DNA of 64,000 nucleotides from OMPR01 sp965183835 (GCA_965183835.1 CBCYME010000003.1:62001-126000), one strand, 5' to 3'. Shown: positions 52,089 through 61,380, numbered from the stretch's first letter. Made by a program: numbers and translations. Notes: generated from the letters alone by a model not told the origin.

Positions 52089-52972
52089 AGCGCGATCTCC
52101 ATCCCGTCAGCAGCGATATCCCAGCCATTTTCCAAAACAAACGCGCGTTCAGGGCTGTTGGGTTGCCAGACAGGGTTTGTGTTATTGATATGGATAAACG
52201 TTTTTCGCGCCTTTAGCTGCGCAAGCTGAGCGATAGACCCATCTGGGCCGCTTATCGAAATATGCCCCATACGCTGGCCGGTTTTCACGCCGGTCCCACT
52301 CTGGATCATTTCATCGTCTTGCCACAACGTGCCGTCAAAAAACAACTGATCGGCATCTTCAAGGATGGCCAACAGATCCTCGGTGACGTCTGCACAGCCA
52401 GGTATGTAATAAGCAACATGGGTGCCATTGCTCAGCCGCACACCAACGGTCTGCTCTCCTACCAGATCCGTTTTGACGGTCTCGCCTTCCATGAACAAAG
52501 GGACCTTGCCCGGCACCGGGAAAACCTGCGCTTCGAGGTTTGGCAACATCATAAATGAGGCGCCAATCGCCACTGAGCGACGCGGGACTTTTTCCGCGTT
52601 CACAGCATCAAACACACGGTTTGCTGTCAGCAGATCAAGAATTTCAGAGGTGCCAAACAGGGTAAACGGTGTCTGTTCCCGCAAGCTCAGTAGGCCCGCG
52701 ATATGGTCGATATCGCCATTGGTCAGCAAAACCGAAGAGATTGGCGTATCCCGCAAGCTGCGGGGATGCATGCGCGGGCAAGCCTGCATTTGCGCGCGTA
52801 TGTCAGGCGACGCGTTAAGCACCGCCCAGCTGTGGCCATCCACGGACACCGCCAGTGAAGACTGGCTCGCGGAGGGGATTTTGCCCGTTCGGGCGTCATT
52901 GCAGTTTGGGCAACCGCAATTCCACTGCGGCAAGCCACCGCCTGCCGCCGCTCCGAGAACCAGAAATTGCAT
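52085..52972 (-). CDS. pqqB: PQQ biosynthesis hydroxylase/metallo-hydrolase
   Basis: A 295-residue metallo-beta-lactamase-fold protein. The N-terminal AAGGGLPQWNCGCPNC supplies a structural Cys site, and TNGDIDHIAGLLSL is the active-site metal segment. PqqB hydroxylates the tyrosine part of the crosslinked peptide. It lies 24 bp after pqqA, so the leader peptide gene and pqqB are co-transcribed. Confidence 0.94.
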   Translation of the reverse strand: MQFLVLGAAAGGGLPQWNCGCPNCNDARTGKIPSASQSSLAVSVDGHSWAVLNASPDIRAQMQACPRMHPRSLRDTPISSVLLTNGDIDHIAGLLSLREQTPFTLFGTSEILDLLTANRVFDAVNAEKVPRRSVAIGASFMMLPNLEAQVFPVPGKVPLFMEGETVKTDLVGEQTVGVRLSNGTHVAYYIPGCADVTEDLLAILEDADQLFFDGTLWQDDEMIQSGTGVKTGQRMGHISISGPDGSIAQLAQLKARKTFIHINNTNPVWQPNSPERAFVLENGWDIAADGMEIAL

Positions 52973-52996
52973 CGTCTATTATCCGTCTATTGCGGA

Positions 52997-53104
52997 TCAG
53001 AACAGGTCGCGTTCTTGCTCGCGGCCTTCGTCCTCTGCCGGTGCATAAGAATTGATTTCCATGCCGCAGTTCACTTCTTTGAGTTTAGGTGCAGTCCAGG
53101 CCAT
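52997..53104 (-). CDS. pqqA: PQQ precursor peptide
   Basis: A 35-codon gene found by translating the gap upstream of pqqB; its length would be missed by most gene-length cutoffs. The peptide starts MAWTAPKLKEVNCGMEINSY. Glu16 and Tyr20 are separated by three residues, exactly the E-x3-Y pair that PqqE links to form PQQ. A strong AGGAGG box precedes the ATG. The acidic tail (PAEDEGREQERDLF) is longer than in enterobacterial PqqA, as is common in alphaproteobacteria. Confidence 0.95.
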   Translation of the reverse strand: MAWTAPKLKEVNCGMEINSYAPAEDEGREQERDLF

Positions 53105-53253
53105 TTGATCCTCCTCGGGCTTGGTTGATGGGTTCACACTAGCCGCAAGGGTATGCCCCGAGAATAGGCCTTTGGTCGTAGGATCAATTTGGGCCTTAGA
53201 TCAGACCAAGGTCGCATATTGTGGGCGCCCGGTTGCTTCTATTGTTTTGAACT

Positions 53254-55338
53254 ATGCGTGCGATTCAAATTATCTTTTCATTTTTCATCTGGCTAGCCCT
53301 GCTCACTCCGGTGCAAGCGGCACCAATGGAACGCGAAACGTTGGCTGATCTCATCATGCCTCCGTTTTCATTGGGCGAGCCTTTGAACGACAAGGGGGTT
53401 TATTCCCTGTTGAATTCGGGGGGGGCCGAGGCTGGATATGTTTTTGAAACAGAACCACTTGCCCCATTGCCGGGATTTTCTGGCGCCGCCATCAACGTCT
53501 TGGTCACGTTGGATCTGGAAGGGAAATTTCTGGATGTCCGGTTGATTGAGCACAACGAACCCATCTTTGTTTCGGGTCTGGGCCAAGCGCCATTTCACAA
53601 GTTTTTTGAACAATACCCCGGTCTGTCGATCTCATCCTCTATCGTTGTTGGCACACCTTATGGCGGCGGGGATACCGGATCTTCGCTGGTCTATTTGGAC
53701 GGTGTCACCAAAGCGACCGCATCTGTGCGCATCGCGCACGAGTCGGTCATGGGGGCCGCGCTGGCGGTTGCCCGCGAGAAAATGCAAGGGTTGGCCGCGG
53801 GGCCACCCGCACACCCCAACCCCGACTTCGACGAGAGTTTGAGCTGGGATGATCTGATCGCGCAGGGCCTCGTCACCCACAAAGTCGTCACCAACGCGGA
53901 AATCAATGCAGCCTTTGCCGATACGCTGTGGGAAGACGATGACCCCGGGGCATCAGACGACCCCAATGCGCCCTATCTGGATCTGTGGATTGTCGACCTT
54001 GGGCCCAAATCAATCGCGCGTGCCGCTTTGTCCAAAGATGGGTTTGCGGAGCTTAGCGAGTTTCTAGCTATTTCACCCGATGACGAGCCCATTTTGGTGA
54101 TTGAAACGGCGCGGCATGGTCTGGTCAGCCCCGATTTCGTACGAAATACCGCTCCAAATTGGCTTTCTGCCGAACAGAGCGGCCTGCCCATTGCGTTGCG
54201 GGATAGCGATCTGTTCGTGGATCTGGCGGGCGAAGTTCCCGACGGAACCGCATTGATCCTGAGAACGGACCGCCGTCTAGGGTTTGATCCTGCCAGCGCC
54301 TGGACCCTGAACGTCGCCGCCATTCGCAAACACGGGATTTTCCAGCCCGAGGTTGGGTCGGTCACTCTGGCTGTTGAACACAGCACGGATGAACGATTTT
54401 TCGTGCGCCCCGTTCAACCCAAACCTGTGCCCCCTTGGGTAGAGGCGTTGCGCAACCGGCAATCGGATATGGTGGTCCTTGCGATTTTCCTGACCGCTCT
54501 GACGGCTTTGGTTCTGTTTGCGCAGAACAAATTGGCGGACAGCAAGATCTTTACCCCCATTCGCCTGACTATTTTAGCGGTCGTCACCGGTTTCATTGGC
54601 TGGTGGGGGCAAGGTCAGCTTTCAATTGTCACCGTGTTGGGCGTTATCCGAACCAGCTTTGAGGGCGGCAGCTTTACGTTTCTTGCCTATGATCCGTTTT
54701 CGTTGCTGATTTGGGCGTTTGCTATTCTTGGTTTTGTTCTGTGGGGGCGTGGGCTGTTTTGCGGCTGGCTGTGCCCGTTTGGGGCGCTGCAAGAGTTCAC
54801 TCATCACATCGGTCGCCTGTTGCGAATACCCAAGATTGAACCCAGTGCCCGGTGGGATGCCCGCCTAAAAAACCTGAAATATATTTTGCTCGCTGGATTG
54901 GTTGCAACTGTCTTTGTTTCGCCTGACAGCGTCGACACAGTGGCCGAAGTTGAACCGTTCAAAACAGCCATCACCACCTTTTTCATTCGCGAATGGTACT
55001 ATGTGGCCTATGCCGCCTTCTGGCTGCTGTCAGGCATGGTGCTGTTCAAAGGGTTCTGTCGATATGTCTGTCCGCTGGGCGCCGTCATGGCGATTGGTGG
55101 CTTGATCCGAGGACGCGACTGGATCGCACGCCGCGAAGAGTGCGGATCGCCTTGTCAACTCTGCAAAATGAAATGCAACTACGGATCCATCAAGAAAACC
55201 GGCGAAATCGCCTATTCCGAATGCTTTGGATGCCTGGATTGCGTTTCGATCCACAATGACGCGCAACGCTGTGTTCCATTGATCCTTGCAGCCCGTCAAA
55301 CCCAACGCAGCCCCCAAAACCGAGAGGCCGCCGAATGA
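53254..55338 (+). CDS. NosR-like membrane flavo/iron-sulfur protein
   Basis: A 694-residue protein. A signal/anchor segment is followed by a periplasmic FMN-binding-like domain with D149-GVTKAT155, a flavinylation-type motif in which Thr155 is the likely FMN attachment site. Five or six membrane segments follow (about residues 405-610) with CGWLCPFG and CRYVCPLG. A cytoplasmic Cys-rich end (CGSPCQLCKMKC and CFGCLDC) holds two [4Fe-4S] clusters. The plan is NosR/NirI/RnfD-like transmembrane electron transfer. It overlaps an ApbE gene by four bases, but no nitrous-oxide reductase gene is near; the setting is PQQ. There is no clear ribosome-binding box. Confidence 0.85.
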   Translation: MRAIQIIFSFFIWLALLTPVQAAPMERETLADLIMPPFSLGEPLNDKGVYSLLNSGGAEAGYVFETEPLAPLPGFSGAAINVLVTLDLEGKFLDVRLIEHNEPIFVSGLGQAPFHKFFEQYPGLSISSSIVVGTPYGGGDTGSSLVYLDGVTKATASVRIAHESVMGAALAVAREKMQGLAAGPPAHPNPDFDESLSWDDLIAQGLVTHKVVTNAEINAAFADTLWEDDDPGASDDPNAPYLDLWIVDLGPKSIARAALSKDGFAELSEFLAISPDDEPILVIETARHGLVSPDFVRNTAPNWLSAEQSGLPIALRDSDLFVDLAGEVPDGTALILRTDRRLGFDPASAWTLNVAAIRKHGIFQPEVGSVTLAVEHSTDERFFVRPVQPKPVPPWVEALRNRQSDMVVLAIFLTALTALVLFAQNKLADSKIFTPIRLTILAVVTGFIGWWGQGQLSIVTVLGVIRTSFEGGSFTFLAYDPFSLLIWAFAILGFVLWGRGLFCGWLCPFGALQEFTHHIGRLLRIPKIEPSARWDARLKNLKYILLAGLVATVFVSPDSVDTVAEVEPFKTAITTFFIREWYYVAYAAFWLLSGMVLFKGFCRYVCPLGAVMAIGGLIRGRDWIARREECGSPCQLCKMKCNYGSIKKTGEIAYSECFGCLDCVSIHNDAQRCVPLILAARQTQRSPQNREAAE

Positions 55339-56231
55339 CCCTATCTCGCCGACGGTTTCTTGCCATAACAGCCGCAAGCGTTTGCAGCGGGACAATGGCG
55401 CAGGCCCGCTCGCACAGCTGGTCAGGCCGTGCCTTTGGCAGCGATGTAAGCATACAGCTGTCTGGCCCAAGGGATCAGGTCAATCTGACATTGGATCGTG
55501 TCATCGCCAGAATACGCGACATTGAACTTTTGTTCAGCCTCTACGATCCGTCATCACACCTGTCGCGCCTCAATCGAACCGGCCGCTTGAAGTCGCCGCC
55601 CCCAGAGTTCTTGAGGCTTATGGACCTATGCTCGGACATGCATACTGCCACTCAGGGCGTATTTGATCCAAGCATCCAACCTTTGTGGGCGGCACTGGCC
55701 CAGGGCAAAGACACATCAACGGCCCGTCAGGCGATCGGATTGGATCGCGTGCACGTCAGTTCAGAGGCCATTTCACTCGCCAAGCATCAAGCGCTGACTT
55801 TCAACGGCATCGCCCAAGGCTTTGCCACTGATTTGGTCCGCGCTGAACTGTACCGCGAGGGATTTGAGCAGGCTTTGATCAACATCGGCGAATATGCGGC
55901 CCTTGGCGGCCCGTTCACCCTTAGTCTGTCGGACCCGGTGCACGGTCACTTGGGCACCCGCCGTTTAACTGACACAGCCATCGCGACCTCAAGCACAATC
56001 GCAATGACGCTCGGCAAATCTGCATCCCACATCCAGCACCCAATCACCCATGCGCCCGCTCTTTGGTCGACAGTCAGTGTCAAAACAGATCAAGCTGCCA
56101 TTGCAGATGCGACCAGCACTGCCTTTAGCGTTATGTCGCGCGCAGAAATTCGGCAGGCCCTTAGCCATTTGCCGGTGGGAACAGAGGTCACTCTCGTCGA
56201 CTTTAACGGCGATATCGAAACGTTGAGCTGA
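55335..56231 (+). CDS. apbE: FAD:protein FMN transferase (ApbE family)
   Basis: A 298-residue ApbE/NosX protein. A twin-arginine-type signal (SRRRFL) begins the chain. FDPSIQPLWAAL and FNGIAQGFATDLV are family motifs, with the C-terminal ADATSTAFSVMS at the metal site. It attaches FMN to a Thr of target membrane proteins. The target is almost certainly the NosR-like protein encoded immediately before it, with which it overlaps. Confidence 0.9.
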   Translation: MTLSRRRFLAITAASVCSGTMAQARSHSWSGRAFGSDVSIQLSGPRDQVNLTLDRVIARIRDIELLFSLYDPSSHLSRLNRTGRLKSPPPEFLRLMDLCSDMHTATQGVFDPSIQPLWAALAQGKDTSTARQAIGLDRVHVSSEAISLAKHQALTFNGIAQGFATDLVRAELYREGFEQALINIGEYAALGGPFTLSLSDPVHGHLGTRRLTDTAIATSSTIAMTLGKSASHIQHPITHAPALWSTVSVKTDQAAIADATSTAFSVMSRAEIRQALSHLPVGTEVTLVDFNGDIETLS

Positions 56232-56238
56232 AACCGTT

Positions 56239-57141
56239 CTAGCGCAGCTCAGGTGGGCGAAAGCTCAGACCGTGCGCGTCAAAGATTGCCCGCATCCGAC
56301 CATCTTGAAGTGCCGCATAGATTGCATCATCCACTGCATAAGCCAAAGGCCGATAGGCAAAATGCACAGCCACACCTGCGGTCCACGATCCAACTGCAAA
56401 CCCGGGCAAAGGTGGCGTATGAACCCCGATACCATCCTGTTTCCCGGCCTCAAGCTGGGCCAATGCCCCCATCGCGGCCATTGTTTCGCCAGCGGCCAAT
56501 GCGGTCATCGCCTCGGTCATACTGGGAAAGCGATTTACGTTATGGCCAAGCTGCCCGCCCGGAAAAGCAGACAGATAGAAATCCGCGATTGAGTCATTTT
56601 CGACCGCCACCGTGTCGAACCTGAAATAGGCGGGCACCGGGGGATCTTCGGGATAGGCGTCTTGGCGATAGGCAATCGCGATTTCTTCAACTTGATATTG
56701 GCCCGTAAAAACAACCTGTTCAACGCGACAGGCAAATTCGCTGTCATAGGGGACATGCAGCATAATGTTGGCCACGCTGCCACCAACAATTGGGCCCTTC
56801 CAGATCCAATTGCGCAGATCTGTGAGCAGATCTTCGCCCGGAGTGACCAAGTTAAATCTGGCTTCGACACCCAGATCCTGCGCTATCAGCCGGCCAATAT
56901 CGATGTCCACGCCAACGGGTTTTCCAGCAACCTCGGACGACCAAGGCGGGAAATCCTCATACGCGGCAAAGGTGATATACCCGCGCTCTTGGATAGTATC
57001 CAAATCTTGCCCCACGCGGTCGCGAGACGCATTCTGGGGCTTGAGTTGAGGCACATGATCCGCACATCGCGCTGACACATCCGTCGCGAATGCGCTGAGA
57101 CCAATAAGAGAAACGAATAATCCTGCTAGATAGGGTGCCAT
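56239..57141 (-). CDS. Quinoprotein-associated periplasmic binding protein (MoxJ/XoxJ-like)
   Basis: A 300-residue periplasmic protein with an N-terminal signal segment. It has the fold of family 3 solute-binding proteins (GYITFAAYEDFPPWSSEVAGKPVGVDIDIGRLIA). Such proteins occur beside PQQ alcohol dehydrogenases as MoxJ or XoxJ and are thought to help enzyme activation or assembly rather than ABC import. It lies 18 bp downstream of the PedF-like cytochrome gene, on the same strand and probably in one operon. Confidence 0.82.
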   Translation of the reverse strand: MAPYLAGLFVSLIGLSAFATDVSARCADHVPQLKPQNASRDRVGQDLDTIQERGYITFAAYEDFPPWSSEVAGKPVGVDIDIGRLIAQDLGVEARFNLVTPGEDLLTDLRNWIWKGPIVGGSVANIMLHVPYDSEFACRVEQVVFTGQYQVEEIAIAYRQDAYPEDPPVPAYFRFDTVAVENDSIADFYLSAFPGGQLGHNVNRFPSMTEAMTALAAGETMAAMGALAQLEAGKQDGIGVHTPPLPGFAVGSWTAGVAVHFAYRPLAYAVDDAIYAALQDGRMRAIFDAHGLSFRPPELR

Positions 57142-57159
57142 GTGCCTCAGTCTGTTGTG

Positions 57160-57840
57160 TTAGTTGGTCGCTGACAAGCCAATCGTCAAAGCCTCGGCCG
57201 CGGCAAGGAAGTTGGGCTCGTCGCCGCCAATCAGATAGGCTGCGCGGAATGCAACGCTGTCTGCGACGGGTGCGCCTGAACCGGTTTCAACCGTTTCCGC
57301 AATACTGCTGAGTTCCGCCTGAATTGCCGCAACATCCCCGTCTCCTCCATCAGCCATCGCCTTGAGCTGATCGCGGATTTGGATCAACCGCGGGGTCGCG
57401 TCATCCAGTTCCCCATCATCCGGGCGCGTCTCAATGTAAGTACGGATCGCCCAAGCCGCTTTTTGCCCCAGCAATTCGCCAAAGGCCGGCATCTTGGTAA
57501 TTCCGTTTTGGGTATATCCCGTCTGGAACCGCTCTACGTACCACTCATCACCGTATTCTTCGGCCTCAAGATACCGCAGATCAGGGGCAAGACCACCAGA
57601 GACAACGCCCAAACCATGACACCGCGCACAGTTCTGGTTGTAGCCACTGTCGCCAATTTCAATCGCGGTTTTCCAGACATCGTCGCCTTGACCGCGATAG
57701 GGGTTTTCAATCAACCATTCCTCGCCAACATCCGGCAACGTTTCGGTATCCATGGGCTGTGGTGCAACGTCCCCATGAGCAAAAGCCATCGTAGTTGTCG
57801 CTATCAGGCCAAACGTGGCCAAGGGCAATCTGAACATCAT
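57160..57840 (-). CDS. Cytochrome c, PedF-like
   Basis: A 226-residue periplasmic cytochrome c. The signal peptide is residues 1-22 (cleavage near AFA). The mature start HGDVAPQPMDTETLPDVGEEW and the ENPYRG segment recall PedF (cytochrome c-550 of Pseudomonas ethanol oxidation). The haem is held by CARCH, with a Met ligand in TKMPAFG. The long tail after the haem domain is typical of this type. The start ATG at 57840 follows a GGGAGG box. It would accept electrons from a quinoprotein. Confidence 0.86.
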   Translation of the reverse strand: MMFRLPLATFGLIATTTMAFAHGDVAPQPMDTETLPDVGEEWLIENPYRGQGDDVWKTAIEIGDSGYNQNCARCHGLGVVSGGLAPDLRYLEAEEYGDEWYVERFQTGYTQNGITKMPAFGELLGQKAAWAIRTYIETRPDDGELDDATPRLIQIRDQLKAMADGGDGDVAAIQAELSSIAETVETGSGAPVADSVAFRAAYLIGGDEPNFLAAAEALTIGLSATN

Positions 57841-58013
57841 GGGTCCTCCCGTTCGTATTTTCAGGTGCCAGTTTAGCCGACCCGGTCCGACCCCTGCTAC
57901 AAGACTTAAGTTTGAAATCGCTAGGATCACCATACGACCTTGGTCCAATAGAGGGGGGAACAACCAACACCGTAGGTTGATCACAGTACATCAAACAGAA
58001 CACAGGAACTGAC

Positions 58014-59183
58014 GTGCGCTTCCCGAAATTCAGCCTCATCCTGACATGTCTTACCTTATTCACGCAGGGCGCCGTGGCTGAGGTATCCGTTCCTGTTGTC
58101 TATCTGAAACAAGCGGTTGAACGTCCGCCGGTGCTGTCTAACCTTGATCCCATCCCCGAAGACGATGGCGAAATGGGCGCTCAGCTTGGACTGGCGGATA
58201 ACCTTACAACCGGCGCATTCTTGGGTCATAAATACAGCCTGCGCACGCGGATTGTTCCGGTGGATGGGGATCTGGTAGCGGCAGCAAAAGAGGCACTGTC
58301 CGAAAGTGATCTGGTCATCCTTGATGCGCCTGCTGTGCACATTCTGGCGATTGCAGATCTAGAGGCTGCGCAGGACGCTGTCCTATTCAATGTTTCATCA
58401 GCCCAAAACACGCTGAGGGATCAGGGGTGCCGCGCGAACCTGTTGCACAGTCTGCCCTCGTACATGATGCGGACCGATGCCATCACGCAATTTGCACGAT
58501 CACGGCGGTGGGATACGTTGGCCCTGATTTCCGGGGAACATCCCGACGACCTAAGCTATGCGCAATCGTTGCGCCACAGCGCCAACAAATTTGGCCTGAC
58601 GCTCAAAGCTGAAAAGACATGGGTGTTTGATGCCGATATGCGCCGCAACGCTGCGCAAGAGGTGCCGTTGTTCACCCAAGATCTTGGTAAATACGACCTG
58701 TTGCTCATCGCGGATGAGGTGCAGGATTTTGGTCGCTACATTGCCTACAATACATGGTTGCCCCGTCCCGTTGCCGGGTCTGAAGGGCTCATTGCAAGCG
58801 CTTGGTCGCCCGTGGTTGAACAATGGGGCGCGGCTCAGCTCCAGTCTCGATTTACGGAACTTGCCGGGCGTGCGATGCGCCCCAAGGATTATGCCGCCTG
58901 GGCCGCCATCCGCACAATTGGAGAGGCCGTGACCCGAACAAATTCGGCAGATACCGAAACATTACGGGACTATATCCTGTCAGATGACTTTGAATTGGCC
59001 GGGTTCAAAGGACGCCCGCTAAGTTATCGCCAATGGAACGGCCAGTTGCGTCAACCCATTCCGCTAACGCAACCCCGTGCCTTGGTCGCACTGGCACCGC
59101 TTCCGGGGTATCTGCATCAACACAGCGAACTCGACACCCTCGGTCTTGATCTCCCAGAATCCAAATGCGAGGCTTTTCAATGA
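58014..59183 (+). CDS. PQQ-dependent alcohol dehydrogenase-associated ABC binding protein
   Basis: A 389-residue periplasmic protein starting at GTG 58014 after an AGGAAC box. The signal peptide ends near AVA (residue 22). The remainder is a type I receptor fold of the branched-chain amino acid type. Its gene sits first in an ABC set that accompanies PQQ alcohol dehydrogenases in many proteobacteria. The ligand is unknown. The stop overlaps the next gene by four bases. Confidence 0.82.
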   Translation: MRFPKFSLILTCLTLFTQGAVAEVSVPVVYLKQAVERPPVLSNLDPIPEDDGEMGAQLGLADNLTTGAFLGHKYSLRTRIVPVDGDLVAAAKEALSESDLVILDAPAVHILAIADLEAAQDAVLFNVSSAQNTLRDQGCRANLLHSLPSYMMRTDAITQFARSRRWDTLALISGEHPDDLSYAQSLRHSANKFGLTLKAEKTWVFDADMRRNAAQEVPLFTQDLGKYDLLLIADEVQDFGRYIAYNTWLPRPVAGSEGLIASAWSPVVEQWGAAQLQSRFTELAGRAMRPKDYAAWAAIRTIGEAVTRTNSADTETLRDYILSDDFELAGFKGRPLSYRQWNGQLRQPIPLTQPRALVALAPLPGYLHQHSELDTLGLDLPESKCEAFQ

Positions 59184-60160
59184 TTTTCCCCTCCAACCAT
59201 CTGGCGCGTCTGCTCAGCCTTCCCCTTTTCCTAGGCTTGGCTTCCCCAGCCATTGCAGCAGAAATCTGGGTGACCAACGAAAAAGACGACACCGTCAGTG
59301 TGATCGACATCGACACTTTAGAAGTGACACGCACAATCGAAACCGGTGAACGGCCCCGTGGGATCACCTTTTCCAAAGACTTTAGCCGTGTTTATATCTG
59401 CGCATCTGACAGCGACACTGTTCAGGTCATGGATCCTGAAACGGGTAAGATTTTGCATGACCTCCCGTCTGGCGAAGATCCCGAACAATTCGTTCTGCAC
59501 CCCAATGATCGCCATCTGTACATCGCCAACGAAGACGACGCCGTGACAACGGTGGTCGACACCGAAACCCGCAAAGTCGTGGCACAGATCAATGTCGGGA
59601 TCGAACCCGAAGGCATGGCCGTCTCGCCAGATGGCAAGATTGCGATCACCACCTCTGAAACCACCAATATGGCCCATTGGATCGACACTGAGACGCGCAA
59701 ACTGTTTGCCAACACTTTGGTTGATGCACGTCCGCGACACGCAGAATTCACCGCTGGGGGCAGCGAACTGTGGGTCAGTTCAGAGATTGGCGGGTCGATC
59801 ACCGTATTCAACACCGCCGATCAAACCGAAAAAGGTAAGATCACGTTTGCCGTCAAAGGGGTTCATCCTGACCGGGTGCAACCCGTTGGATTTGAATTCA
59901 CCGAAGACGAAAAAACCGCCTTTGTGGCGTTGGGCCCCTCGAACCATATCGCCGTTGTGAATGCCGAAACGCTCGCTGTGGAAGAGTACATTCTTGTTGG
60001 CCGGCGGGTCTGGCACATGGCCTTTTCACCCGACAAATCGTTGCTGTTCACCACAAACGGTGTGTCTGGCGACGTGACAGTCATAGATGTTGCCAAACGC
60101 GAGGCAATCAAATCCATCAAAGTTGGACGGTTCCCTTGGGGGGCCGCGATGCGCCCTTGA
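59180..60160 (+). CDS. YVTN-type beta-propeller protein of the PQQ-associated cluster
   Basis: A 326-residue secreted protein. The signal peptide ends near IAA (residue 25), then repeated blades follow, such as IWVTNEKDDTVSVIDIDTLEV, VYICASDSDTVQVMDPET and LYIANEDDAVTTVVDTET. It forms a seven-bladed propeller. The start at 59180 overlaps the preceding stop (ATGA) and follows a GAGG box. In comparable clusters this protein is linked with PQQ alcohol catabolism and may bind the enzyme or cofactor. Confidence 0.85.
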   Translation: MIFPSNHLARLLSLPLFLGLASPAIAAEIWVTNEKDDTVSVIDIDTLEVTRTIETGERPRGITFSKDFSRVYICASDSDTVQVMDPETGKILHDLPSGEDPEQFVLHPNDRHLYIANEDDAVTTVVDTETRKVVAQINVGIEPEGMAVSPDGKIAITTSETTNMAHWIDTETRKLFANTLVDARPRHAEFTAGGSELWVSSEIGGSITVFNTADQTEKGKITFAVKGVHPDRVQPVGFEFTEDEKTAFVALGPSNHIAVVNAETLAVEEYILVGRRVWHMAFSPDKSLLFTTNGVSGDVTVIDVAKREAIKSIKVGRFPWGAAMRP

Positions 60161-60202
60161 CCTGCGGGTCAAAACGGCCAACCCTTTTCCAAGAGGTTCA
60201 AA

Positions 60203-60664
60203 ATGAACAAACTTAGCATCCTGAGCACAGTCTTTGGCGCTACTTTGGCGCTAATGCTGCCTGTAAGCGCGCAAGCCGATGATGACAATGGGCCGAAATT
60301 CGGCCTTGCCGGTCTTTTGTCAGGGTCGAACAAAGAGGATCTGCCGCCTGTTATCCTGTCCGCGGGTGAGCCTTTGGCAGCGGCTCCGTGGGTTTTAAAA
60401 TCAGGCACGTATTATGAATTCGAAATCCAAGGGGACGGAAGTCAGGAACTGGCCTTGATCGGACCTGAATTCTTTCGTGCGATCTGGATCGACGAGATTG
60501 TGGTCGAGGGCTTGGAAATTCGCCCGCTCGGTCTGGACAGCATCGAATTTGATGAAGCCGGAGAGATGGAAATCGGATTTATCGCCATCAAACCGGGCAG
60601 CTATTACATGAAAGTTCCCGGCTCGACGGGTGAAACACAACGGCTAGAGATCACCATCAAGTGA
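60203..60664 (+). CDS. Secreted protein of unknown function in the PQQ-associated cluster
   Basis: A 153-residue protein that I do not recognise. A clear signal peptide (residues 1-25, cleavage after AQA) is followed by an acidic start (DDDNG), then a Gly/Ser linker and a beta-rich domain with VLKSGTYYEFEIQGDG and AIKPGSYYMKVPG. This second half suggests a small beta-sandwich, possibly cupredoxin-like. There are no Cys or His residues in metal-binding pattern. The gene lies 42 bp after the beta-propeller and overlaps the ATPase gene by four bases (GTGA), so it is part of the same operon. Confidence 0.7.
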   Translation: MNKLSILSTVFGATLALMLPVSAQADDDNGPKFGLAGLLSGSNKEDLPPVILSAGEPLAAAPWVLKSGTYYEFEIQGDGSQELALIGPEFFRAIWIDEIVVEGLEIRPLGLDSIEFDEAGEMEIGFIAIKPGSYYMKVPGSTGETQRLEITIK

Positions 60665-61380
60665 CAGGGCTGCGCGTAGATCATCTCAGCTACACCTATG
60701 GGGCAAAGCAGGCGCTGAACGACGTAACATTCTGCGTGGATCACGGCTCTTTTTGTGCCCTTCTGGGCCCGAATGGGGCAGGTAAATCCACCCTGTTTGC
60801 CCTGCTGACCCGCCTGTTTACATCGGCGCAGGGCACCATCGAAATCGCTGGCCACAATATGGGACAATCCCCGCGTAAAGCGTTGCGTGAAATGGGCGTT
60901 GTTTTTCAACAGCCCACGCTGGATCTGGACCTGACGGCACAGCGTAACATGACCTATTTCGCCGCCCTGCATGGTCTGTCTGGCAAAGACGCGCAGCACC
61001 GGATCGACGCGGCGCTGGATCGGTTGGACATGCGTGAACGTGCGGGTGAAATCGTGCGCAACCTGAACGGCGGGCATCGCCGCCGCTTGGAAATCGCGCG
61101 CAGCTTGGTTCATACCCCCAAAGTGTTGCTGCTGGACGAACCAACTGTTGGGCTTGATGCGGCGGCACGGCGGTCCATCACCGATCACGTCCATGCTCTG
61201 TCTGAAACCGAAGGATTGACCGTTCTCTGGGCCACGCATTTGGCGGATGAAATTCGCGATACCGATCAATTGTTGATCTTGCATCATGGGGCGTTGTTGC
61301 AACAGGGCCGAACCGGGGAACTGCGCGCGGGGAAGCCGTTAGCGGATCATTTCCTTGCCACGACCGGAGCCACCGCATGA
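60661..61380 (+). CDS. PQQ-associated ABC transporter ATP-binding protein
   Basis: A 239-residue ATPase. Walker A is GPNGAGKST, the signature position reads LNGGHRRR in place of LSGGQ, and Walker B is VLLLDEPTVGLD. It starts at GTG 60661, overlapping the preceding stop. The neighbouring permease gene overlaps its end by four bases. The pair resembles ABC-2-type exporters, so the direction is probably outward. Confidence 0.88.
   Translation: MTGLRVDHLSYTYGAKQALNDVTFCVDHGSFCALLGPNGAGKSTLFALLTRLFTSAQGTIEIAGHNMGQSPRKALREMGVVFQQPTLDLDLTAQRNMTYFAALHGLSGKDAQHRIDAALDRLDMRERAGEIVRNLNGGHRRRLEIARSLVHTPKVLLLDEPTVGLDAAARRSITDHVHALSETEGLTVLWATHLADEIRDTDQLLILHHGALLQQGRTGELRAGKPLADHFLATTGATA

Noticed and set aside
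53254..55338. NosR of a nitrous oxide reductase operon
   Set aside because: No nosZ, nosD, nosF, nosY or nosL gene is present; the setting is pqq and quinoprotein genes.
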